Positions 20,591 through 32,095 of a stretch of DNA of 64,000 bases are shown piece by piece. How positions within the stretch are numbered: the first letter of the stretch is position 1; every line of letters begins with the position of its first letter. The position numbers were made by a program, and so were the translations under genes. The stretch spans positions 36,714,651-36,778,650 of the forward strand of contig OX424558.1 of the NCBI GenBank assembly GCA_949152475.1, given 5' to 3'. Below the pieces are notes generated by a model. That model searched no databases, was not told the DNA's origin, and saw only the letters and a list, made by a program, of their open reading frames with translations. Source of the DNA: Terebella lapidaria. Lineage: Eukaryota; Annelida; Polychaeta; Terebellida; Terebellidae.

Positions 20591-21180
20591 TGGGCCATTT
20601 TGGCCCAAACTCGGCCCAAATGTGACTTTCCCATGTTAAATTCTCCTATGCTTAATATCTTACTTAATATTGAGATCAGGGACCAGGAATCAATTGTGGA
20701 CATATAGGAAATGATATATGCTGAATATTCTTGTGACTTTGAATTTGACCTTTGACCTCATTTTCAAGGTCACAGGACAAAATGGCTAATATCTCGCTTA
20801 TTATTGACTTTACAGCTTACGAATCAATTGTGAACATTTAGGAAATGATATATGCTGAATATTGTCATGACCTTGAACTTGACCTTTGACCTAATTTTCG
20901 AGGTCACAGGACAAAATGTGTAATATCATGCTTATTACAGATTTTACAGCTTAGGAATCAATCATGAACATATAGGAAATGATATATACAGATTATTCTT
21001 GTGACCTTGATTTTGACCTTTGACCACATTTTCAATGTCAAAGTACAAAATGAGTAATATCTTGCTTAATAACGACTTTACAAATTGGTAATCAATTGTG
21101 AACGTATTGTCATGACCTTGAACTTGACCTTCGACCTTTTTTCAAGGTCATGGAACAAGAGGTCAATATCTATAATTTGT
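20330..21180 (+). repeat. Satellite-bearing repeat, AGGTCA-rich family, plus orientation
   Basis: Left part (20330-20640) matches the beginning of the 2-kb repeats (TTTTTATCTTTAAAGTTTACAG and the GGCGGCCATTTTT block). Right part (20640-21170) is about four units of ~126 bp with GAATTTGACCTTTGACCT, TTTTCAAGGTCACAGGACAAAATG and ATCAATTGTGAACAT. The same family lies inverted at 27.1-29.57 kb. No coding. Confidence 0.85.
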
Positions 21181-21272
21181 TGGTGAAGGTGTGTTGAATT
21201 CATTGTTGGTATTAAAATAAGAGCGGGTATAATTTCTCTGATAGACTTACAACTTACAACTATTTAACACTA

Positions 21273-21278
21273 TTTATT
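21273..21278 (-). promoter_or_regulatory. Candidate poly(A) signal of gene A
   Basis: AATAAA on the minus strand, about 280 bases after the stop codon of gene A. The surrounding words (CAATAAATA with GGTATTCCAGATG upstream) are matched at the equivalent place after gene B, which supports function. Confidence 0.55.
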
Positions 21279-21559
21279 GCATCTGGAATACCAATAATAC
21301 ACTAAAATTACGAAATTATTGCATCTGGAAAACCAATAAAACACTAAAATTACGACGTGTTGAAATCTTGAACGACACAAACTGTATGCTAAAACTGTGT
21401 GCTAAAACGGGATACACTGTATGCTTCCAAGTAAGATACGGTAACTGCTTGCCACTATTATGATTCACTTTTTTCGGTTACATGTCATTTTGATCCAATA
21501 TGTCCACTATATTTATATGCATGGTGTCCAGATCACGTGGAAAAATATCTTAGGCATAT

Positions 21560-22206
21560 TCAGTTCCATTCCATATTGTCTGTAGTAAGGTACACACTCG
21601 CTTCTATGTCAGCACCATCAATCTGGAAGCTGCCTGGAGCATGCTGTAAGTTAGGCACAGTACGAGTTGTATCTACATCCAAATGTGTGGGTCCCCTGCT
21701 GGAGGCCCCGACATTGCTTGGCTCACATGGTCCTCTCAGTGTCATTGTCTCCACGGCCTCCACTCGTTGCATCTTGCTTTCGTCCAGTTCATTGTATGTG
21801 AAGCTTGTAGTGTCTCTTTGAGATTGATTTGTCGGTCTACTTGGGAGCCGTAAATTCGTACGGTTCTGATACTGGTTGGTCACATGGTTCTCTATTGTGG
21901 CAGCCGTGCTGCCAGTTTCGCTTGGTTCATCGCGTTGTCCTCCTTGCTGCTTCCTGAAAAAAAAATCATAGTATGTAGGCCTGCAGTGTTAACTGTCTGT
22001 TTTATACACGTTTGTCTTGAGAGGGACTGCAGTATAATACCTGCAGACAGAAGAGCAAATCCACGCTGAGGCCATCAAGAACAGAGCGCCAGTCACAGCA
22101 TACAGTAGCCACCTCAGCTCAACATCTGACCAAGAAGACGTCAAGTAAAAGAGAAAGACAGATTGCTTCTCATTGATAGAATGTCCAACATACATCACTA
22201 AACTAC

Positions 22207-22302
<96 letters not shown>

Positions 22303-23419
22303 CATTACATTTCATTAGATATTACTGCCTGAATCAAATACTGGAGTGAATATTGCCAATCAATCATGTGAACTGGAAAATATTTACCATCATGTCAGTT
22401 AATGCAATATATGAACCGGAAACTTAGTGCACTTATATCTCCGTTGACTGTATCTCATTAATCTTACAATTCAAGCACACGAAAAACCTCTATCAGTCAT
22501 CAAAATTCATGCACAGTTTCTTTATTTACTTATTATTACGTATTTCTTACCAGAGACCATGCTGACGTCAGGAATCGCTCCTTTCTCTGTTGTGACATAA
22601 CTTGGGTGTTTTGAGTCTGAAGATGATTCAGTGGATCGGCTTGTGTCGGCCCTTCCTGTGGTCATTGTGGAGGCTGTCGTCACAGAAACATCCACTAAAG
22701 GCTTAGGAGTCCGCCTGGATTGACGTGCAGTTGATGTCGGTACTGAAGTTGGTTGAACTGAAAATGTTAGAACCTTTTATCACTTGAAATATCCTGAAGT
22801 TACATTGACTGTATATCATAAATGTTTCCATCTATCACAGAGTTTTAAGGTAAAGACAGCACATCAGAATACTAACCCGCACATGCCACACTCAAACTCG
22901 GGTTGTCCACCAACACATCACGGCCAGTCAGTTCCTTCCATGGTAACTTCACTCGATATGGGAGATATGTAGCATCGTTATTCTGCAGAAACCTCAAATT
23001 GTTCCCACTGCACTTACTGTTTGTAACCACCCAGCCTTGGAAGTCAGATTTGTTGAATTTGTCAATGAAGTGCAAGTGATAGCCTCTCCGCGCATCTTCT
23101 TTTCTGTAAACGAACCGTCCATGGCATTTTGTTGTGGTACGTTGGTATGTCCCTTCAAGAGATCGACCGTACTCAGTCATGGCGCCACTGATGGCCACAT
23201 TCTCACAGCCTGAGTTGATGTAGAAATGTCACAGCACATGACAAGAACATTTACACTGGTTTTGACAACTGAGTAGTAGTACATCATTTATCTATTCTCG
23301 AAGAAATCATAAAAGCCTGACCATTTTAAGTTCTAACATAATACTTCACCTGGACCATGTCGGGTCTGATTCGTTGCCAAAATCTTGAAGAGAAGAAGTA
23401 TGTACGACACTTTGTTCAT
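21560..23419 (-). CDS. Paralogue A: type I membrane receptor-like protein, 362 aa
   Basis: Not a family I can name. Five exons: 23350-23419, 22877-23209, 22551-22757, 22041-22125, 21560-21953; all GT/AG, sum 1089 nt, 362 residues. Residues 1-23: signal peptide with core YILLLFKIL. 25-133: a compact domain from a single exon, Cys at 25, 52, 90 and 133, the motifs [16 protein letters not shown] and GWVV, and one N-glycosylation site (N76-K-S). 135-203: Ser/Thr-rich stalk. About 209-230: one membrane span ([17 protein letters not shown]). 232-362: cytoplasmic tail with Y285 in TYNEL (YxxL) and Y353 in SVYLTTD. The first three introns are phase 1. Start chosen because the signal peptide follows directly and is conserved in B and C. 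Cell-surface location is inferred; a role in recognition or immunity is a guess from architecture and tandem duplication. Confidence 0.85.
22209..22301. repeat. (AT)n microsatellite
   Basis: About 93 bases of uninterrupted AT in the intron of gene A between the stalk and membrane exons. The open frame of alternating Ile and Tyr across it is an artefact. Confidence 0.95.
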
Positions 23420-23830
23420 GTCGACCTTCAATATTCTCTATGGCATATCGAAGTTGAATAACTGTTCAGCACCAGTGACTATCACCTTTATTTGTGTCAA
23501 AGGCACGTGCCTTCAATGACAAGGAAATGGCTTGCAACTCATATGCTGTGGCTTCGTTGTAATCTTTGTGATAAATATTCCAATTGGAACTGATATCAGT
23601 GTAGTTTCATCTCAGGATATGTCAGATGTCTATGAATAGCTAAACGCGACAATATTTGGCAGTATTTTCTAACATTGGTGTTATTGAACCATATAGACCG
23701 ATCGGTGAATATCGGGGAAAAAATTGACAGGTTGGTCTGGTGAATATGACAATGTATTTTATGCACTGACCAGCTTTCAAGCAATGGCAACGTTGGGATT
23801 CTTGGTAACATATGCTAACAAGTAACATAC
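23420..23830 (-). promoter_or_regulatory. Conserved 5' flank of gene A
   Basis: Upstream of the start codon, this DNA is clearly alike in the flanks of genes B (37344-37760) and C (55088-55390). Shared words include the CTTTATTTGTGTCAAA-type, GCACGTGCCTTCAATGACA-type and GATAAATATTCCAATT-type stretches. In gene A the E-box CACGTG lies at the centre of a 14-bp palindrome (23500-23513); B and C have changed it to AACGTG and GGCGTG. Promoter function is inferred from conservation and position. Confidence 0.5.
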
Positions 23831-24029
23831 AGTGGAGAGAATTATTATTATGGCCAGCGGAGATATGTTGGGATGGGAAAATTTGTGTGATTAATAACCT
23901 TAATTCAATGGATTAAATTACTCATCATTCTCCATATAATAAACAAAGAATAACATATAGATAGGTATATAATATAAATATATAATTGTATCCCCCGAAC
24001 AAAGTTCGGCGGATACTATGGATTTGGCT

Positions 24030-24063
<34 letters not shown>

Positions 24064-24085
24064 TGTCCGCGTCCGCGTCCGCAGA

Positions 24086-24530
24086 GATTTTCTTGTGAAC
24101 GCGCTACAGGCCGCAATTCTCATCCGATCTCCATTATTTTTTGCAGGCACATATATAATGGTAAGATCCCGACACCAATCGATTTTGGTTGTCGTGGCAA
24201 CTGAATTGGTCGTTTGGGGACACATTTTGCATTGAAAACAGCCTGTTTGAGACACATGGCTTGTGAACGCGCTATAGGCGGCAATTCTCACCCGATCACC
24301 ATTATTTTTCGCAGGCACATATATTATGGTAAGATCCCGACACCAATCGATTTTGGTTGCCGTGGCAACTGAATTGGTCGTTTGGGGACACATTTTGCAT
24401 TGAAAACAGCCTGTTTGAGACACATGGCTTGTGAACGCTCTACAGATGGCAATTTTTGACGAATCTCGATAATATTTGGAAGTGTTGTTGGGAAGGGCTG
24501 TCACACGAAACCAATCGTTTTTTAGAATGA
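24086..24530. repeat. ~175-bp tandem repeat (2.5 units)
   Basis: Units begin CTTGTGAACGCGCTA (near 24092, 24251, 24428) and contain CCGACACCAATCGATTTTGG and GTTTGGGGACACATTTTGC. The first two units are very alike, the third is truncated and diverged. Long open frames over it are repeat translations. Confidence 0.85.
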
Positions 24531-24689
24531 TCATATAAATATTAATATGTTAACAGCCTAACTTATTACAGAATTTTGAAATATCCATTTTGACATGTAC
24601 GATCATTCCAATAGCCTGTACAGTGGAAGGTAATGACACTGGTTTCTTGTTCAGAATGGAGAACTGAAGTTTTCAGTGAAAACAGGACA

Positions 24690-25570
24690 ATATTACTGAA
24701 AAAGTTAACATTAGTTTTATTAGTTAAGTCTATTATTGTCCACAATAAAAATAGTTAAGACGAGAAACGTTTATTATTAAGCTCAACAAGGTAAAGGTTT
24801 TGTCCAGTACAAATTTCATGGGTGTAACTGAATAAGTTAACATTATTTTTAATAGTTAAGTCTATTATTGACCACAATGAAAATAGTTAAGACAAGAAAT
24901 ATTTATTGTTAACCTCAACAAGGTAAATGTTTTGTCCAGTACAAATTTCATTGGTGTAACCGAATAAGTTAACATTATTTTCACTAGTTAAGTCTGTTAT
25001 TGACCACAATAAAAATAGTTAAGTCTATTATTGACCACAATAAAAATAGTTAAGATGAGAAATATTTATTATTAAGCTCAACAAGGTGAAAGTATGTCCA
25101 GTACAGATTTCATGGGTGTACTGAATAAGTTAACATTATTTTTACTAGTTTAGTCTATTATTGACCACAATAAAAATAGTTAAGACAAGAAATATTTATT
25201 ATTGGGCTCAACACGGTAAAGATTCTGTCCAGTAGACATTTTATGTCTGTAACCAAATAAGTTAACATTTTTTTTGCTAGTTAAGTCTATTATTAACCTC
25301 AATAAAAATAGTTAAGATGAGAAACAATTATTTTTGAGCTCAACAAGGTTAAGGTTTTGTCCGGTAGAAATTTCTGGGTGTAACCGAATAAGTTAACTTT
25401 ATTTTTACATGTTAAGTCTATTATTGACCACAATGAAAATAGTTAAGACAAGAAATATTTATTATTGGGCTCAACAAGGTGAAGGCTTTGTCCAGTAGAG
25501 ATTTTATGGCTGTGACCAAATAAGTTAACATTATTTTTTTGCTAGTTAAGTCTATTATTGATCACAATAG
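24690..25570. repeat. ~130-150-bp tandem repeat (about 7 units)
   Basis: Each unit has AATAAGTTAACATTATTTTT, TAGTTAAGTCTATTATTGAC, CACAATAAAAATAGTTAAGA and CTCAACAAGGT in that order. AT-rich, no coding. Confidence 0.85.
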
Positions 25571-26390
25571 GTTTTTATGAAAACATTGATCAACTTTTAC
25601 TTTGAATTTCAACTTGAGACCATGTTTGGCTCAAATTATGAGTTAAAATATAACTTATGGTGAAAAATTCGATCTGGCTCCAATTTTGTCATTTTGAAAT
25701 GCAGTTTTGGTCAACTTTTACTTTGAATTTCAACTTGAAAGCATGTTTGGCACATATTATGAGTCGAAATATAACTTATGGTGAAAAGTTCGATCTGGCT
25801 CCATTTTCGTCATCTTGAAATGCAGTTTTGGTCAATTTTTAGTTTGAATTTCAACTTGAAACCAAGTTTGGCACATATTATGAGTTAAAATATAACTTAT
25901 GATGAAAAGTTCGATCTGGCTCCAATTTCTTCATCTTGAAATGCAGTTTTGGTAAACTTTTAGCTTGAATTTCAACTTGAAACCAAGTTTGGCACATATT
26001 ATGAGTTGAAATATAACTCATGGCGAAAAGTTTGATCTGGGTCCAATTTCGTCATCTTAAAATGCAGTTTTGGTCAACTTTTAGTTTGAATTTCAACTTG
26101 AAATCAAGTTGGGCAGGTATTATGAGTTAAAATATAACTCATGACGAAAAGTTTGATCTGGCTCCAATTTTGTCATCTTGAAATGCAGTTTTGATTACCT
26201 TTTACTTTGAATTTCAACTTGAAACCATGTTTGGCACATACATGTATTATGGATCGAAATATAACTTATGGTGAGAAGTTCAATCTAGCTCCAATTTTGT
26301 CATCTTGAAATGCATTTTTGGTCAAATTTTACTTTGAATTTCAACTTGGAACCAAGTTTGTAAAATATTCTGAGTTAAAATATAAATAGG
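25570..26390. repeat. ~121-bp tandem repeat (about 7 units)
   Basis: Each unit has TTTGAATTTCAACTTGAAAC, GGCACATATTATGAGTT, AAATATAACTTATGGTGAAA and TCGATCTGGCTCCAATTT. It directly abuts the preceding repeat, with which it shares no obvious sequence. Confidence 0.85.
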
Positions 26391-26688
26391 TGAAAAGATT
26401 GATATATCTGTATTTTCGTTATTGTATCAAACATGTCGAATGGAAATTCATATAAAGAGATTTCAGTGGTGATTTTGAATTCGACCTTCAATAACCTCGG
26501 AAAATCAGTGCAGCAATTTTGGTGGGGAAAAGAAAACAGTTGTGACTTGAGATTTAACATTTCTCTGGTAATCTTTTTTAGCCCTTGCTCTAGTTTTTCA
26601 CACTTGACAGTGATATATTTGGAGCAACAGAGATGATAGGGCTACGGGGGATACACCCAAGCGGTCGTAGGCGACCGGAAGCGTCTAA

Positions 26689-27130
26689 TTGTATATCTGA
26701 GTTAAGACATTTAATGGTTTTAATGTTGCCCAATGTTTTGGATCAAATTGATAGTTCATGCATCTATTTTGATGTAAAAACTCATATTTTTCATCACATA
26801 TTATCACTTTTATGTCGGAAACTATAAAAGTTGGCAATCTCTTTTAATTATTTAAAACATTCAATTAAATACGTAATTATCAACATCAGAAATTTTGCTC
26901 AATATTTTTGTTGCGCGTATGTATTGCATCAGAAATTTTGCTCAATATTTTTGTTATGCGTATGTATTATGGTAAATCAACAAATATCGCAAAGCTCTCA
27001 CTGTACTTGCGTTTATTCACCAGATTAAGATATAAAACCTCATTGAAACAATCAGAAATATTATCTTTGAAAGTGCTGTGATCCTTTTGTTGAGATTACT
27101 ATATTTATCATAGGCCCAATTGAACTGTAG
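26689..27130. other. Intergenic, no gene seen
   Basis: AT-rich. The only structure noticed is a tandem pair of about 45 bases (26884-26966) containing CATCAGAAATTTTGCTCAAT. Confidence 0.5.
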
Positions 27131-28590
27131 CTTACCGGCTAGCCAATAGGTGGTCAGACACATAAAATATTAAGCATGTATCATTTCCGATATGTCCACA
27201 GTTGATTTCTAAGCTGTTAAGTTGACAATAAGTGAGATATGCGCCATTTTGTGCTCTGACCTTATAAATGAGGTCAAAGGTCATATTCAAGGTCTGTGAA
27301 CATTCAGTATATATCATTTCTAAAATGCCCACAATCGATTCCCAAGCTGTAAAGTAAATAATGAGCGAGATATTAGCCATTTTGTGCTCTGACCTTGAAA
27401 ATGAGGTCAAAAATCAAATTCAAGGTCATCAGAATATTTGGCGTATATCATTCCCCATATGTCCACAATTGATTCCTAAGCTGTAGAGTTGATAATAAGC
27501 AATGTATTAGCCATTTTGTGTTCTAACCTTGAAAATGATGTCAAAGGTCATATTCAAGGTCACGAAAATATTCAGCATATATAATTCCTTATATGTCCAC
27601 AATTGATTCCCAAGCTGTAGAGTATATATTAAGCGAGATATTATACATTTTGTGCTCTGACCTTGAAAATGAGGTCAAAGGCCAAATTCAATGTCATCAG
27701 AATATTCGCCATATATTATTTGCTATATATGTCCACAATTGATTCCTAAGCTGTAAAGTCGATAATAAGCGAGAAATTAGCCATTTTGTGCTTTGACCTT
27801 GAAAATGAGGTCAAGGTCAAATTCAAGGTCAAGATATTAGCCATTTTGTCCTGTGACCTTGAAAATTGAGTCAAAGGTCAAATTCAAGATCATGACAATA
27901 TTCAGAATATAACATTCCCTATATTTTCACAATTGATTCCTAAGCTGTAAAGTCGATATTAGGTGAAATATTAGCCATTTCGTGCTTTGACCTTGGAAAT
28001 GAGGTCAGAGGTCAAACTCAAGGTCACGAGAATATTCAACACATAACCATCCCTATATGTCCACAATTGATTCCAAGTCTCTAATCTCAATATTAAGTGA
28101 GATATCAGGAACAATGTGACCATTATAAAGCATAGGAGAATTTAACATGGGAAAGTCCCATTTGGGCCCAGTAGAAAACATCAAAATGGCCGCCACACGC
28201 AGACCTGCGATTCAAAGCATCGAAACTTATACATATTATAATGATACATGAGGGGAACATTTTGAAACTAAAATCTCAAAACTGATCAGACTGTTTTTGA
28301 GAGAATAATTTTCAAAGTTGAAAAACATGCAGAATCAGCCATTTTCGCCAAAAAATGGCCGCCAAAACTGCATGAACGATTCAATAAAAATGTTTTAAAA
28401 AGTCTGGGGGTATTGACCCAACACATATTCACACAAATTTATAGGCAAATTCGTCAGCCCGAAAAAAAAGAAAAAAAATGTTAACAGAAGAAGCGGACGA
28501 TGCCCACGCCGCTGACGCTGACAAACAGCGGACGAAAAACCACGACAATAGCTTATCGGTAAGCTAACAAAAATTAGGCCAAGGGCCGAA
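27130..28590 (-). repeat. AGGTCA-rich satellite-bearing repeat, minus orientation, copy 1
   Basis: Reverse orientation of the family at 20.33-21.18 kb. From 28590 downwards: hairpin AGCTTA-CCGA-TAAGCT, a head with the GGCGGCCATTTTTGGCG block, then about eight ~125-bp units down to 27130, each with GACCTTGAAAATGAGGTCAA, TCCACAATTGATTCCTAAGC and AGATATTAGCCATTTTGT. No coding. Confidence 0.85.
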
Positions 28591-29567
28591 GATATTTGGC
28601 TTATAACATTTCCTATATGTCCTTCATTGATTCCCACACTATGAAGTCAATAAGTGAGATATTAGCCATTTTGTCCTGTCACCGTGAAAATCAGGTCAAA
28701 GGAAACTTGAAAATAAGGTCATTGGTCAAGTCGAGGTCACGAGAATATTCAGCATATATCATTTGGAGTTTGACCACAATTGATTCCTAAGCTGTAAAAT
28801 TGATAATAAGTGAGATATTAGCCATTTGTGATCTGACCTTGAAGATGAGGTCAAAAATCAAGTTCAAGGTCATGAGAATATTCAGCATATATCATTTCCT
28901 GTTCGCAGTTGATTCCTAAGCTGTAAAGTCAACAACAAGCGAGATACTAGCCATTTTGTTCTGACCTGGAAAATGAGGTTAAAGGTCAAATTCAAGGTCA
29001 CCAAAATATTCAGCATATATCATTCCCTATATTTTCACTATCGAATCCAAGCTGTAAAGTCGATAATAAGATTAGCCATTTTGTGCCCTGACGTTGAAAA
29101 TAAGTTCAAGGTCAAATTTAAGGTCATCAAAATATTCAGTGTATATCGTTTTCTATATGTCCACAATTGGTTCATAAGCCATGAGGTCAATAGATGAGCA
29201 AGATATTAGCCATTTTGTCCTGTGACCTTGAAAATTGAGTCAAAGGTCAAATTCAAGGTCATGACAATATTCAGAATATAACATTCCCTATATTTTCACA
29301 ATTGAATCTTAAGCTGTAAAGTCGATAATAAGCGAGATATTAGCCATTTTGTGCTTTCGGAAATGAGGTCAGAGGTCAAATTCAAGGTCACGAGAATATT
29401 CAGCCTATATCACTTCCTATATGTTCACAATTGATTCCTAAGCTGTAAAATCGATAATGAGTGAGATATTAGCCATTTTGTCCTGTGACCTTGAAAAAGA
29501 GGCCACGGACGACGGACATAACGCCATGCCAATAGGTTATCGGACCATAGGTCCGGTAACCTAACAG
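28591..29567 (-). repeat. AGGTCA-rich satellite-bearing repeat, minus orientation, copy 2
   Basis: About eight more ~125-bp units of the same kind, ending on the right with a 12-bp stem hairpin GGTTATCGGACC-ATA-GGTCCGGTAACC (one mismatch). The head next to it (CATGCCAATAGG, GACGACGGAC) matches the head of the 2-kb repeats at 11930-11990. The two copies lie in tandem. Confidence 0.8.
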
Positions 29568-29608
29568 ATGATAGCACTCATGCCTACCCTCCGTGGGTCT
29601 CCTTTCAC

Positions 29609-29679
29609 CTAGCCACGCTTACGACAGTTCATTCGATCATGATCGAATGAACCGTCGTAAGCGTGAGGCGCGTGGCTAG
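29609..29679. repeat. Long near-perfect palindrome
   Basis: A 50-bp palindrome (29615-29664) with one mismatched pair, centred on ATCATGAT, with outer arms CTAGCCACGC (29609-29618) and GCGTGGCTAG (29670-29679). It has no loop, so a cruciform is possible. No element boundary or gene explains it. Confidence 0.85.
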
Positions 29680-29714
29680 TTTTTACCCAAACTTAGAAGA
29701 CCAGCGCTGGTCAA

Positions 29715-30000
29715 TGATTGATATGGATCTGACACCTAAAGCACACAGTGGTGCATACTACGAAAGACGTGGGCACATTAATTCACATAGAAATATTTCG
29801 AATTAGTTAAAGCTGTGTTTCAGGATTGTGTGTGTAGTGTGTTAAGTTTATGCTGAATTTCTCAGAAGTAAAAGCATGAAATGTTTGTTAATTTCTGACA
29901 ATACCATGAACCAAAAACATCACATGATCTCAAATAAAATGACTGATGGTGCATGATATATTCTCGGCATTAGTTGAATGGTGATAGCATAAACCAAATA
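29715..30000. repeat. Duplicon flank segment (upstream of gene A), matches 37750-38010
   Basis: Shared ordered words with 37750-38010: ATGATTGATATGGA, AAAGCACRCAGTGGTGCATA, ACGAAAGACGTG and CACATTAATT. In both places it lies on the 5' side of a paralogue (A here, B there). It is separated from gene A by the Helitron-like and AGGTCA-rich insertions. No gene in it. Confidence 0.7.
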
Positions 30001-31419
30001 AGGCGTGTAAGTGAGATTTGAAGCGTCACATTATTTTACGTGATTTGACCTTTCTGAACTCACGCACCTTACACGGAAACTACCGAAAATTATCGCATGT
30101 TCGTACATTGATCGTGACTCGTTCCTACGATCGCAAACCATCTAAATATGCATTTTTCGTAAACATTTCATTCCATTTAAAAGGGATGAGAAACGTATGT
30201 TTTTATGGTCCAAGGTCATGACCTTGAAGGGAGAAAAAAACTCATTCCCTTGAAACTAAGCGACTAGTATGCAAACCGACGGTGGTGTTTGTGACTATAT
30301 ATGATGTGGCATATGTTTTGTTCACTTTTTGTTATAACATCACAAAAATAATCTTTTTATATTGGAATATGGAGTCCAGAAACATGCTGTGAAACACAAC
30401 ATAGATCGGGGGCAAATTGACCATGAAAAAATATACCCTCATTATTCTAAACAGTGGTATGTTGTAGTTTAAACAAGTGTAATGAATATAAGAATTACTT
30501 GTAACAATATTCGTAATCATATTTTTGTATGGTGCTTCTGAAATCGAGCAAAATCAGCAAAAATGACCACGTGGCAATGTTTCTCACCACTAAGTTCCCG
30601 AATACGTCATTTTACGATATATGAGAAACGTACGGAAGCGTATTACCGCCATGCAAAAAAATTTTTTATCTCGCCATGGCGAGTTACTATCTCGCCGTGG
30701 CGACTTACTATCTCGCCATGGCGAGTTACTATCTTGCCGTGGCGAGTTAGCTATCTTGCCATGGCGAGTTACTATCTTGCCGTGGCGAGTTAGCTATCTC
30801 GCCATGGCGAGTTATTATCTCGCCATGGCGAGTTACTATCTCGCCATGGCGAGTTACTATCTTGCCGTGGCGAGTTAGCTATCTTGCCATGGCGAGTTAC
30901 TATCTCGCCGTGGCGAGTTACTATCTTGCCGTGGCGAGTTACCATCTTGCCGTGGCGAGTTACTATTCTGTCTTCAATAAGATTGTGACGTAGCCCCCAA
31001 GGTCATCTGAGATCAATTTCAAGGTTACCGAAAGATGAGCCCTTCACATAATTATGGCTTCCTACATGTTTAGCATATATGCGTTCATATGAACCCATAA
31101 TACGAACTAACAAAAGCTTCACAAGGGTATCTTATGGCCAATCTGCGCAATTTGGTGGAGCTATAACTTTTTTCGGGCACTCGAGGTCTGCTGGAGTCAA
31201 GTCCATGTTCATCAGAAAATGCTATACTAGTAGTTAAAAAAAATAGATGTATATTTATTTATATACACATAAATCGGGAAAATACTCAAAAACCTTTTAC
31301 TCCATTCATGTAAAACGAACCTTATTAGAACCTTATAAGTCCAAGCTAGGAGTTAATAAGTCCAAATAAGTCCGACTTAGGACACTGCTGAGACAAATGA
31401 AGACCTTATCCAGCCTGGG

Positions 31420-32095
31420 AACGTGGGAGAGCCTACAGGGGACACTGCTGAGACGAATGAAGAACCTTGTCCAAATGAACCTTGTCCATCCATGGAACGC
31501 GGCAGGGTTCACGGGTTTGGCGTCTGCTCATGCCGAACCAAAGTCCTCGTCCCCCTGAAGTTGCTCACCTGGAAGTCGGTCTTCCTGCTGGCTCTGGCTT
31601 CCGGGCGTCACAGGGAAGAACCCGTTGGATCTTCCCAAGGTTTTCTGGTTGGAGGATGGCCTCAAGGTTTCCTTGCATGTCATCCCCATGATCCCTTCCT
31701 TCCTAATAAAAACTCAGCTTGCCTTCTCTCCATCGTTGGCCGTCAGGATCCCTGCCTTGGCTTCGTCCTTAGGCCCGAATCTGGAGAAAGACTGTCTTCT
31801 ATGCACGGTGCGGGCTTTGCGTTTGTAACTTAAATCAACAAAAATCTTCGTGCTGGCAAACGTCTATTGTTCATGTCACATCAGTCGATATTCCACCGAG
31901 ACATACGTTCCACTTCCTACTCGTCCTGGATTCAAAAATGTATCCAAACTTGTTATGACCTGGCCGAACAGGACTCCACTTGTTCGTTTGAGGTAAGTGC
32001 CCATGACGTTAGAGCCATGGCGACCTCCCTATACGGGATGTGTTCCCCTCGACCAAGTGATGCTCATGGCAATCCCATAACATAGGGACTTGATA
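31420..32095 (+). mobile_element. Fossil tyrosine-recombinase region of a DIRS-like element
   Basis: Reads LLTWKSVFLLALASGRH, the start of the DIRS-type tyrosine recombinase core, and further on SSWIQKCIQTCYDLAE and EVSAHDVRAMATSLYG with the HxxR motif. It is broken, with a few breaks, and only a part of one gene. No reverse transcriptase or element ends were recognised nearby. Family could also be another YR retroelement such as Ngaro. Old, and now interior to the foldback element. Confidence 0.6.

Larger units (their letters stand above)
23991..26688 (+). mobile_element. Non-autonomous Helitron carrying three satellites
   Basis: Starts TCCCCCGAAC after host A and ends CTAA (26685-26688) before host T, the A|TC...CTRR|T rule of Helitrons. 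A hairpin CGGTCG-TAGG-CGACCG (26662-26677) stands 7 bases before the end. A second hairpin is at the 5' end (CCGAAC/GTTCGG, 23995-24009), and GTATCCCCC/GGGGGATAC (23988-23996, 26646-26654) form an inverted pair. Inside, in order: a CG-rich GTCCGC run (24030-24083), about 2.5 units of ~175 bp, about 7 units of ~130-150 bp and about 7 units of ~121 bp. No coding for Rep or helicase. Confidence 0.7.

Noticed and set aside
21560-21953. ITAM in the tail of gene A
   Set aside because: Only one YxxL (TYNEL); the next tyrosine is 68 residues away and lacks the +3 hydrophobic residue.
22209-22315. Open frame of alternating Ile-Tyr
   Set aside because: Translation of an AT microsatellite inside an intron of gene A.
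31423-31833. Host gene with a 137-residue frame
   Set aside because: The start matches the DIRS-type recombinase core; treated as a fossil instead.
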